A DNA stretch of 5,745 nt from Cytophagales bacterium (lineage in GTDB: Bacteria > Bacteroidota > Bacteroidia > Cytophagales > Cyclobacteriaceae), in the NCBI GenBank assembly GCA_003541895.1, contig DPLR01000636.1:1-5745 (forward strand). The letters run 5' to 3'. Below the pieces are notes generated by a model, which had not been told where the DNA came from, made no database searches, and saw only the letters and a program-made list of their open reading frames with translations. Shown piece by piece: positions 1 through 5,745 of the stretch (position 1 is its first letter; each line of letters begins with the position of its first letter). The position numbers and the translations under genes are program-made.

Positions 1-1118
1 GGAAAATCTTCAAGATATTCATGCATCTCGATCGACCAACCGCGGCTGGTACTCATTTTGTCTCCTTCCAAGTTCATGAATTCATTGGCAGGAACATTGT
101 CAGGCAAAATGTATTTACCTTCCGCATGAAGCATAATCGGGAAGATGATGCAGTGGAAAACAATATTGTCTTTGCCGATGAAGTGAACGAGTTTTGTTTC
201 TTTATCCTGCCAATATTTTTTCCATCCATCCACAGTAACCTTTCCAAAATTCCTTTGGGGCGTTGCATATTCTTTCGCTCCTTCGCTCAATTCTTTAAAG
301 AGCGCACGGGTAGCAGAGATATAACCAATCGGTGCATCAAACCACACGTACAAAACTTTTCCTTCGGCATTTGGCAGAGGAACTTTTATTCCCCAATCCA
401 GATCGCGCGTCATGGCACGTGGTTGAAGGCCCGCATCGATCCACGATTTACACTGGCCATAAACATTCGACTTCCAATCACTTTTGTGCGATTCAAGAAT
501 CCACTCTTTCAACCAGCTTTCGTAATTCTGCAAAGGCAAATACCAATGTTTCGTTGGGCGAAGCACCGGGGGTTTTCCTGAAAGTGTTGATCGTGGGTTG
601 ATCAATTCGCTTGGGCTCAAGGTTGAGCCGCATTTTTCGCATTGATCGCCATAGGCATTGGTATGACCGCACTTGGGGCAAGTTCCAACTATATACCTGT
701 CGGCCAGAAATGTTTTGGCTTCTTCATCAAAATAATGCTCTGATGTTTCTTCTGTGAGCAAACCTTTCTTATGGATTTCCAAAAAGAATTCCTGCGATGT
801 TTCGTGATGGATTTTCTCGCTGGTGCGATGATAAATGTCGAATGACATTCCCAACTTTTGAAAGCAATCACGAATCAATGCATCATATTTATCAATGATC
901 GCTTTAGAAGTAGTGTTTTCCTTTAACGCTTGATTTGGAATTGCTGTGCCATGCTCATCGCTACCGCTTACAAACACAACGTCTTTATTGTTCAAACGCA
1001 AATAACGAACATATACATCGGCAGGTATGTATGCGCCTGCCAAATGGCCAATGTGTTTAGGGCCATTGGCATAAGGCAACGCGGCCGTAATCATGTATCG
1101 TTGATACTCTTTACTCAT
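1..1118 (-). CDS. metG: Methionyl-tRNA synthetase, N-terminal 372 residues (3' end beyond window)
   Basis: Cytoplasmic class I aminoacyl-tRNA synthetase that charges tRNA(Met) with methionine using ATP, for both initiation and elongation. I translated the minus strand from the ATG at 1116-1118; the frame stays open for 372 codons to the window edge. The class I HIGH signature is at residues 22-25 (context [12 protein letters not shown]) and the second ATP-binding loop is KMSTS at 354-358. A zinc knuckle with two CxxC pairs is at Cys147/150 and Cys160/163, inside the connective-peptide insertion. The segment [10 protein letters not shown] at 259-268 is a conserved MetRS active-site strand. The start fits because HIGH normally lies about 20 residues from the N-terminus. 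The anticodon-binding domain, and any C-terminal tRNA-binding extension, fall outside the window. The upstream kinase gene ends 36 bp away on the same strand. Family identification is very secure. Confidence 0.97.
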   Translation of the reverse strand, partial: MSKEYQRYMITAALPYANGPKHIGHLAGAYIPADVYVRYLRLNNKDVVFVSGSDEHGTAIPNQALKENTTSKAIIDKYDALIRDCFQKLGMSFDIYHRTSEKIHHETSQEFFLEIHKKGLLTEETSEHYFDEEAKTFLADRYIVGTCPKCGHTNAYGDQCEKCGSTLSPSELINPRSTLSGKPPVLRPTKHWYLPLQNYESWLKEWILESHKSDWKSNVYGQCKSWIDAGLQPRAMTRDLDWGIKVPLPNAEGKVLYVWFDAPIGYISATRALFKELSEGAKEYATPQRNFGKVTVDGWKKYWQDKETKLVHFIGKDNIVFHCIIFPIMLHAEGKYILPDNVPANEFMNLEGDKMSTSRGWSIEMHEYLEDF

Positions 1119-1135
1119 AGCTCAAAAAATGAACG

Positions 1136-1143
1136 CAAAGATG
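1136..1143 (-). promoter_or_regulatory. Possible -7 box for metG
   Basis: The minus strand reads CATCTTTG followed by CG, which is one mismatch (first base) from the Bacteroidota -7 consensus TAnnTTTG. It lies 17 bp upstream of the metG ATG, which would give a very short leader. No TTG is found at the usual -33 distance, so support is weak. It would let metG be transcribed independently of the kinase gene upstream. Confidence 0.3.
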
Positions 1144-1154
1144 GCGAAATCAAA

Positions 1155-3314
1155 TCAGATAACTGGCAAGATATTTCTACGTTCCTTCGACAGTTTTTCG
1201 ATGGCGTTAACGAGCTGCTGCTCACTTTCAACTTTGGCATTAAGTTCAGAACTCAAGTCCAATGGCAAATCAACTTGGAAGATCGTGCCTTTTGCATCAG
1301 TTTGTTTCAAGTGAAGTGTGCCGCCAATTTTGTGTGATGCTATCTTAGCCAAATAGAGTCCAACACCACCGATTTCAGATCTTTCTGAACCGCGGGTGAA
1401 CATTTTAAAAATATTTTCTACAGCTCCTGCATCAATTCCTATTCCATTATCTTCTACCTCAATTTTTACCAGGGCGCTTTCATTATAACCCCTGACTTTA
1501 ACAAAAGGATCAGTTCTTTCTGAAGTAGAGCAAAATTTTATTGCATTGTCAATCAGATTCTCGCAAACCAATTTCACTAAGCGAGCATCAGATATTAACG
1601 AAACATTTTCTGCAACCTCATAATTTAATTCAAAGCGAGTTGGCAATCCTTTTTTCTTCTCAAATAAAAAAATCTCATCAAGAAGCGAATGGAAATTTAT
1701 TCGCTCGGGTTTTAGCTCTGATGCATTTACATAAATCACAGATTGAAGTCGAGTGAGTATAACTGCTAAGCGATCCACCGTTAAATCAAATTTTTTGAAG
1801 TAATCAAGTGATGCTTGATCTTTCAAATCAATGTTGGCGATGTTGCACATACCTTTCAACGTCATCAGCGGACCGCGAATGTCATGTGAAGATTTATAAA
1901 TAAAATAATCCAATTCGTCATTGGCTTCGCGAAGCGCTTTATTCGAATTTATTAAATCGCGCGTACGCTCGATTACTTTATCTTCCAATTCTCGATTGTG
2001 AACTTCGAGCTGAGCTTTCATTGAAGATAACTCACGATTTGTTTTTTGCTGCCGTTTGCTGAAATAAAAGAGAACACCCGCCAAAGCGAAAATCAGGATT
2101 GTAATGGTGACAATAAAAACAAACTGGCGTTGCTGACGAGTGATCACTTCTTTTTGAAGAGATACAAGTTGATCTTTCTCGGCAATAGTTTTGATATTTT
2201 CACGCTCTTGGTAGTCGGTTCTAAGTTGAGATAAATTGCTAATTACTTTTTCACTAAGAATACTGTCTTTGAGTTTAATGTACTTCGATTGGTAAAGTGC
2301 CTGATTCTGAAAGTCACCTCTTTTTTCATAAAGTTGCGAAAAAAAATTATACACTCTCTCAAGTAAAAAACGATAACCATTTTGCCGTGAAATTATTTCA
2401 GCATCAATCAAACATTTCTTAGCAAGACTGAAATCTTCTTTCTTCAAATAGGCTCCTGCCATTGAAACCAAATTCTCTGCCTGATATCTATGGTTTTTAA
2501 TACGTTTCGCTACATCGTATGATTTCGTAAAGTGTTCAAGCGATTCATCTGTATGTCCGTCTCCCAAAAGTGAAATGCCTAACGCTATCTCGCCCTCAAG
2601 AATAATTTGATCGGAACATTTTCCTTCACAAGAGCGTAGTCCTTCATTGATATTCTTTCTTGATTTATCATATTCACCCAAACTATTATAGCAAAGACCC
2701 ATATTGATGTAGAGGCGATCGAGGTCGTGCTTATCCTTCGTCTCATTTTTCAGATCAAGAGATTTTTCATAATAATCTAAAGCCCTTTTAAAATCTTGGA
2801 GTTTGTAATAAATCACCGCAATGTTGTTTAGTGACATACTCATTCCCTTCTTGTCACCATCATTTTCTCTAACAACCAACGATTCGAAATTGTACTTCAA
2901 TGCTTTATCATATTCTGCTCTTAATGTATGCGAAATTGCTAATGATGTTAAAAGAATCTTTAGTTCGAAGATATCTTTATGTCGCTTGGCTATTGGCAAA
3001 ATTTCTTCTGCTACAAGAATCGATTCTTCAAAATCTTCCATCCGCCTTAGCTGCGCAGCTTTAATCCTTCCCCCTTTAATAATTCGTGCAGTATCACCTA
3101 GAGTGAGTGCCACTTGATATGCTTGATCAGCATATACCAACGAAAGTGAATCATTCTCATTGGAATACTCATAAGCCAACTCATATAGTACATCAAACTT
3201 ACTTACACCTTGGGCAGATTTAAGAATTGTCCTTAATGAATCAGCCCGTTGCGAATGCACTTTAACTGATACCAGCAAAACAGCAAAGACAATTATGAGT
3301 GATCTAATAGGCAC
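1155..3314 (-). CDS. Membrane-bound TPR sensor histidine kinase
   Basis: Predicted two-component sensor kinase of 719 residues. Residues 1-21 form a signal peptide (hydrophobic core SLIIVFAVLLV, likely cut near VHS-Q). Residues about 40-350 are helical TPR-like repeats, clearest at 158-191, 198-230 and 279-311, expected in the periplasm. One membrane span is at about 398-418, followed by a coiled-coil linker (420-470). The HisKA H-box has the phosphoacceptor His477 (SSHDIRGPL). The HATPase domain shows the N-box (Asn586, Asn590), G1 box DNGIGID (622-628), F-box FKMF (636-639) and G2 box GGVGLYLAK (649-657). All key kinase residues are present, so it should be active. About 30 charged residues follow the ATPase fold. 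The start is GTG at 3312-3314; no ATG, GTG or TTG lies between it and the upstream in-frame stop near 3372. There is no receiver domain and no response regulator gene in the window. The signal and partner are unknown. The minus strand just upstream has no good -7/-33 pair. Confidence 0.93.
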   Translation of the reverse strand: MPIRSLIIVFAVLLVSVKVHSQRADSLRTILKSAQGVSKFDVLYELAYEYSNENDSLSLVYADQAYQVALTLGDTARIIKGGRIKAAQLRRMEDFEESILVAEEILPIAKRHKDIFELKILLTSLAISHTLRAEYDKALKYNFESLVVRENDGDKKGMSMSLNNIAVIYYKLQDFKRALDYYEKSLDLKNETKDKHDLDRLYINMGLCYNSLGEYDKSRKNINEGLRSCEGKCSDQIILEGEIALGISLLGDGHTDESLEHFTKSYDVAKRIKNHRYQAENLVSMAGAYLKKEDFSLAKKCLIDAEIISRQNGYRFLLERVYNFFSQLYEKRGDFQNQALYQSKYIKLKDSILSEKVISNLSQLRTDYQERENIKTIAEKDQLVSLQKEVITRQQRQFVFIVTITILIFALAGVLFYFSKRQQKTNRELSSMKAQLEVHNRELEDKVIERTRDLINSNKALREANDELDYFIYKSSHDIRGPLMTLKGMCNIANIDLKDQASLDYFKKFDLTVDRLAVILTRLQSVIYVNASELKPERINFHSLLDEIFLFEKKKGLPTRFELNYEVAENVSLISDARLVKLVCENLIDNAIKFCSTSERTDPFVKVRGYNESALVKIEVEDNGIGIDAGAVENIFKMFTRGSERSEIGGVGLYLAKIASHKIGGTLHLKQTDAKGTIFQVDLPLDLSSELNAKVESEQQLVNAIEKLSKERRNILPVI

Positions 3315-3331
3315 GAAGACTGAAGATTTCT

Positions 3332-3361
3332 TTGGAATTCTTAAACGGAATACTATTTTCG
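3332..3361 (+). promoter_or_regulatory. Candidate Bacteroidota-type promoter for the small-gene pair
   Basis: A TTG at 3332-3334 is followed after 19 bp by TATTTTCG at 3354-3361, one mismatch from the TAnnTTTG -7 box. This spacing matches the known Bacteroidota primary-sigma layout (TTG, about 19-21 bp, TAnnTTTG). Transcription would begin about 40 bp before the lipoprotein ATG at 3409. The leader is A-rich and ends in an ACCAAAACCAAAACC run with no Shine-Dalgarno sequence, as is usual in this phylum. A direct repeat GGAATTC/GGAATAC lies between the two boxes. Confidence 0.45.
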
Positions 3362-3408
3362 CGACCGCAATTTAAAAAATCAATTATCAAACCAAAACCA
3401 AAACCATT

Positions 3409-3549
3409 ATGAAAAAATTACTTTACACAACCGCACTTGTTGCAGCACTCGCTGTTTCATTTTCCGCCTGCACTGAAGACGTAGTGAAGCCAAAAGACAC
3501 TAACGGTACTGGAAGTGGTAGCACCTCAACTTGCACCAAAGGATGTTAA
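3409..3549 (+). CDS. Small lipoprotein, 46 residues, unknown function
   Basis: A short ORF with a textbook lipoprotein N-terminus: MKK, a hydrophobic stretch to about residue 17, then the lipobox FSAC with Cys21 as the predicted lipidated residue. The mature chain is only 26 residues. It begins CTEDVV; acidic residues right after the lipid-bearing Cys resemble the lipoprotein export signals that send Bacteroidota lipoproteins to the cell surface, so outer-surface exposure is possible (inference). A Gly/Ser/Thr-rich segment (about 31-41) leads to a C-terminal TCTKGC with Cys42 and Cys46, which could form a disulfide or bind something. The gene is the first of a pair, with the second start 29 bp after its stop, and is divergent from the sensor kinase. 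I do not recognise a family. The start is the only ATG that gives a complete signal peptide. Confidence 0.78.
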   Translation: MKKLLYTTALVAALAVSFSACTEDVVKPKDTNGTGSGSTSTCTKGC

Positions 3550-3578
3550 ATAAATCTCTCAACCTAAATTATTTGATT

Positions 3579-3746
3579 ATGAAAACCAGGGTGTTAAGCC
3601 TCATCGCAATTTCAGCTATCGTTGCTTTGTCTTTCGCTTTCACTTCTTCATCAAAACATATGAAGAAAGGAACTGCTAAGGAAACCAAAATAGAAAATCA
3701 GGACAACGAGCCAATTGGTGGCCTTCTGTCTGAAGACAAATTCTAA
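3579..3746 (+). CDS. Small exported protein, 55 residues, unknown function
   Basis: The ORF begins MKTRVLSLIAISAIVAL, with a Sec signal peptide probably cleaved after SFA (residue 20), leaving a mature peptide of about 35 residues. That peptide is Lys-rich at first (KHMKKGTAKETK) and ends in EPIGGLLSEDKF. The mature part has no cysteine, no second membrane span and no domain I recognise. The ATG at 3579 is preferred over a TTG at 3531 in the same frame: the TTG overlaps the end of the lipoprotein gene and would place 16 polar residues ahead of the signal peptide. It follows the lipoprotein gene by 29 bp with no terminator between, so the two are probably co-transcribed. The stop is followed at once by an A-run and then the inverted repeat at 3757-3794. 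Being real rests on the clean signal peptide and gene placement. Confidence 0.72.
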   Translation: MKTRVLSLIAISAIVALSFAFTSSSKHMKKGTAKETKIENQDNEPIGGLLSEDKF

Positions 3747-3756
3747 AAAAAAATTT

Positions 3757-3794
3757 ATACCATCAACGGATCTCATTTGATTTGTTGATGGTAT
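3757..3794. terminator. Bidirectional intrinsic terminator between convergent units
   Basis: A perfect 11-bp inverted repeat, ATACCATCAAC at 3757-3767 and GTTGATGGTAT at 3784-3794, encloses a 16-nt loop. It is flanked by an A-run at 3745-3753 on the left and T-rich sequence on the right. Read on the minus strand, the hairpin is followed by AAATTT and a long T-tract, a good terminator 55 bp after the sppA stop. Read on the plus strand, it starts 10 bp after the small exported protein's stop, but the T-run is weaker (TTTCATTT). Confidence 0.8.
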
Positions 3795-3849
3795 TTCATT
3801 TAATCAACCTAAAAATTTGAATAGTATTTACTTTTCAAACTTTAGTTAA

Positions 3850-5610
3850 TCATTTCCACTGAAACTCATAAGGCAGACGCGCTTGCACTCCTTGCAAACG
3901 CTGAACATTTTTCAATTGCTCATAAACTGAATAATTTTCACCAAGCTCCTCCTTCAACAGTTTGACCTTTGAATTCTCCTCCATTCCTTGCAACCATTGC
4001 GACAGGAAATTTTTTTGCTTTGGGTAATACTTCAGTTTAAAATCATTTTCAATACCAGCTTTTTTTGCAGCGATGTTCACTGCATCTTCTAACCCACCAA
4101 GTACATCAACGAGTCCTTTTTCTTTGGCTTGTGTGCCAGTCCAAACGCGACCTGAAGCTACGGCCAATAATTTTTCAATCGGCATATGTCTTCCCTGTGC
4201 TGCTTTGGAGGTGAAGCTTTCATAGATTTTATCAGTGCGCTTTTGCCAAATCGATTTCTCCATTGGAGTTAAAGGTCGAGTGAATGTAGCCATCTCTCCA
4301 AAATCGCCTGTCTTCACCTCATCGAATGTGATGCCTATTTTCTTATCCAAAAAGCTACTTAAATCAAACAATACACTAAATACTCCTATAGATCCAGTGA
4401 TCGTATTCGGTTCTGAAACAATTGAATCACAACCCATGGCCAAATAATAACCACCGGATGCTGCATAGTTTGACATTGAAGCAATAATGGGTTTTTCTTT
4501 CGATGCTAAAGAGACCTCGCGCCACATAATATCCGAAGCAATGGCGCTGCCCCCGGGGGAATTTATACGAAGCACAATGGCCTTCACTTTTTCATTCGTG
4601 CGCGCCTTGCGAAGCTCCTCAGCAAAAGTTTCAGAACCAATAACTCCTTCCTTTGCTTTGCCCTGAAGAATATCTCCATCGGCTACGATTACGGCTATTT
4701 CATTTTTAGAATTTGAAACGGGTGCTGTGAAACTCTTTTTATACTTACTGTACTTTACAAAACTGATTTTCTCATTTTTTGATAAACCAAGTCGATGGCG
4801 TAAATCGGATTGCACCTGATCGTAATACAAAAGTGAATCAACCAATTTATATTGTTGAGCTTCGGTTGAATTAGTAACCAACATGTGATCAGCAATTTTC
4901 ATAATCTCGTCATCACTTATCTTTCTGCTTTCGGACACTTCGTGTTTGGTCGATTTGTTTATTCCATCGATCAACTCCTTTATTTGAAGGCGATTGGATT
5001 CACTCATCTTGTCGAGGAAGAAAGGCTCAACAGCACTTTTAAATTCTCCTACCCTAAAAATTTCAGGATGGATTTCAAGCTTATCAAACATCTTTTTGAA
5101 AAAGGTGACCTCAGCAGCCAAGCCATTGAATTCAATTTCACCTTCGGGATTTAAATACACCTTATCTGCAACAGATGCCACATAATAGGAAGCCTCAGAA
5201 TAATATTCACTATAGGCCACAATCCACTTGCCTGACTTTTGAAAATCCAACAAAGCATCGCGAATTTCTTTGCCTACAGAATAGCCACCTTGAAACATAC
5301 CCACATCCAAAAATATTCCTCTGATTGCTTCGTCTGACTTTGCGTGCTCAATCACATTTTTTAGAGTAATCAAACCCATGGGGGTTTCTTCAGCGCCAGG
5401 AAGAGGCAACCCTTCAAAAGGATTTTCAACCTCCATTTCATTGATTGGCAAATTCAACTTTAGGTGAAGTACCGAATTTGAACTAACCTCTGTAACCTTT
5501 TCATCAGACGAAAAACTCGCCACAAGAACCGCGAAGAACAAAATCGTCAAGACAATAAGGGCAATCAATGAGCCTAAACAGGAAGCGAGAAACGTTTTGA
5601 AGAAATTCAT
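3850..5610 (-). CDS. sppA: Signal peptide peptidase SppA, 67K type
   Basis: Inner-membrane serine protease of peptidase family S49 that degrades signal peptides left after protein export. At 586 residues it matches the long, two-domain (67K) form found in Escherichia coli. A single N-terminal membrane anchor lies at about 12-33, placing the rest outside the cytoplasm. The N-terminal S49 domain (about 85-270) carries the catalytic Lys191 in VGEFKSAVEPF. The C-terminal domain (about 303-520) carries the nucleophile Ser385 in NYAASGGYYLA, preceded by INSPGGS (349-355) and followed by TGSIGVF (405-411). The Ser/Lys dyad split over two domains is the family's hallmark, so it should be active. The ATG at 5608-5610 gives a short cytoplasmic end followed by the anchor. 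The gene is divergent from folK and convergent with the small exported-protein gene. The extension after residue 520 is charged and helical. Confidence 0.97.
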   Translation of the reverse strand: MNFFKTFLASCLGSLIALIVLTILFFAVLVASFSSDEKVTEVSSNSVLHLKLNLPINEMEVENPFEGLPLPGAEETPMGLITLKNVIEHAKSDEAIRGIFLDVGMFQGGYSVGKEIRDALLDFQKSGKWIVAYSEYYSEASYYVASVADKVYLNPEGEIEFNGLAAEVTFFKKMFDKLEIHPEIFRVGEFKSAVEPFFLDKMSESNRLQIKELIDGINKSTKHEVSESRKISDDEIMKIADHMLVTNSTEAQQYKLVDSLLYYDQVQSDLRHRLGLSKNEKISFVKYSKYKKSFTAPVSNSKNEIAVIVADGDILQGKAKEGVIGSETFAEELRKARTNEKVKAIVLRINSPGGSAIASDIMWREVSLASKEKPIIASMSNYAASGGYYLAMGCDSIVSEPNTITGSIGVFSVLFDLSSFLDKKIGITFDEVKTGDFGEMATFTRPLTPMEKSIWQKRTDKIYESFTSKAAQGRHMPIEKLLAVASGRVWTGTQAKEKGLVDVLGGLEDAVNIAAKKAGIENDFKLKYYPKQKNFLSQWLQGMEENSKVKLLKEELGENYSVYEQLKNVQRLQGVQARLPYEFQWK

Positions 5611-5630
5611 GAGTTATTAATTAGTGACCG

Positions 5631-5638
5631 CAAAAGTA
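5631..5638 (-). promoter_or_regulatory. -7 box of the sppA promoter
   Basis: The minus strand reads TACTTTTG followed by CGG, an exact match to the Bacteroidota -7 consensus TAnnTTTG, 20 bp upstream of the sppA ATG. The -33 position has only T-rich sequence rather than a clear TTG, so the match rests on the -7 box. The implied leader is about 15 nt with no Shine-Dalgarno sequence. Confidence 0.55.
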
Positions 5639-5688
5639 AATAAACCTCAACGTGAAATAAAGCTGGATAGTTACCTTTATCATCAAAT

Positions 5689-5745
5689 ATGAGGGAGGAG
5701 AATATTTATTTACTTCTTGGAAGCAATTTAGGAGATCGTGTAGTG
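5689..5745 (+). CDS. folK: HPPK (folate biosynthesis pyrophosphokinase), first 19 codons
   Basis: The open frame begins MREENIYLLLGSNLGDR and runs off the window. The segment YLLLGSNLGDR is the highly conserved N-terminal strand and loop of 2-amino-4-hydroxy-6-hydroxymethyldihydropteridine pyrophosphokinase, which transfers pyrophosphate from ATP to the pterin alcohol before dihydropteroate synthase acts. The motif sits within the first 20 residues, as the family expects. The ATG at 5689 is the only plausible start: an in-frame TAG lies at 5668-5670 and no other start codon falls between. It is divergent from sppA across 78 bp. A weak -7-like TACCTTTA at 5672-5679 could serve it, but no -33 TTG accompanies it. 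Only the N-terminus is visible, so intactness, or fusion to another domain, cannot be judged. Confidence 0.88.
   Translation, partial: MREENIYLLLGSNLGDRVV

Noticed and set aside
355..385. KMSTS instead of KMSKS in MetRS (gene residues 354-358, which map near 45-60 of the window) as a possible defect.
   Set aside because: This variant of the loop is common in bacterial MetRS and the first Lys is retained.
21..581. Plus-strand open frame of 186 codons, and others at 332-601 and 930-1337.
   Set aside because: They lie antisense to metG, whose minus-strand frame carries all MetRS motifs; their translations show no domain-like features.
3390..3405. ACCAAAACCAAAACC repeat before the lipoprotein start, as a possible microsatellite or phase-variable tract.
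   Set aside because: Only about two and a half units; A-rich leaders are normal for Bacteroidota genes lacking Shine-Dalgarno sequences.
3315..3408. A kinase promoter on the minus strand (TTG, 18 bp, TAAATTGC).
   Set aside because: The -7 box departs from TAnnTTTG at two or more fixed positions; too weak to annotate.
3531..3578. TTG-initiated longer version of the 55-residue exported protein.
   Set aside because: It overlaps the lipoprotein gene and puts polar residues before a clean signal peptide; the ATG at 3579 fits better.
3409..3746. Bacteriocin or lanthipeptide precursors, suggested by Ser/Thr/Cys-rich CTKGC and the GG in EPIGGLL.
   Set aside because: Both proteins have ordinary Sec or lipoprotein signals rather than a double-glycine leader, and no modification enzyme, C39 peptidase or dedicated transporter is nearby.
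5691..5700. Shine-Dalgarno-like GAGGGAGGAG at the folK start.
   Set aside because: It lies after the ATG, within codons 1-4, and no usable start codon follows it at a suitable distance; it is probably just codon content.

Overview
The window looks like ordinary chromosome from a member of the Bacteroidota, probably a Cytophagales- or Flavobacteria-like lineage. The evidence is AT-rich DNA, no Shine-Dalgarno sequences ahead of most starts, -7 boxes resembling TAnnTTTG, a TPR-containing sensor kinase of the type common in this phylum, and a lipoprotein whose mature N-terminus is acidic. The placement comes from sequence character only; no database search was possible.

Layout from left to right. 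Positions 1-1118 (minus) hold the first 372 codons of methionyl-tRNA synthetase (metG), cut by the window edge. Positions 1155-3314 (minus) encode a complete 719-residue sensor histidine kinase with a signal peptide, extracytoplasmic TPRs, one membrane span and a cytoplasmic kinase core. Its stop lies 36 bp before the metG start with no terminator between, so read-through into metG is possible. A 94-bp divergent gap (3315-3408) separates it from two very small genes on the plus strand. The first (3409-3549) encodes a 46-residue lipoprotein and the second (3579-3746) a 55-residue exported protein. Neither is a family I can name. A strong inverted repeat at 3757-3794 lies between these genes and the convergent sppA (3850-5610, minus), and can serve as a terminator for both sides. 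A 78-bp divergent gap then leads to the first 19 codons of folK (5689-5745, plus).

Three of the five larger genes are housekeeping: metG (translation), sppA (envelope proteolysis) and folK (folate synthesis). The accessory-looking part is the centre: a sensor kinase without an adjacent response regulator, back to back with two tiny exported proteins. A sensing link between them is an inference from position only. I found no mobile element, CRISPR array, tRNA or rRNA, and no clearly novel multi-gene system.
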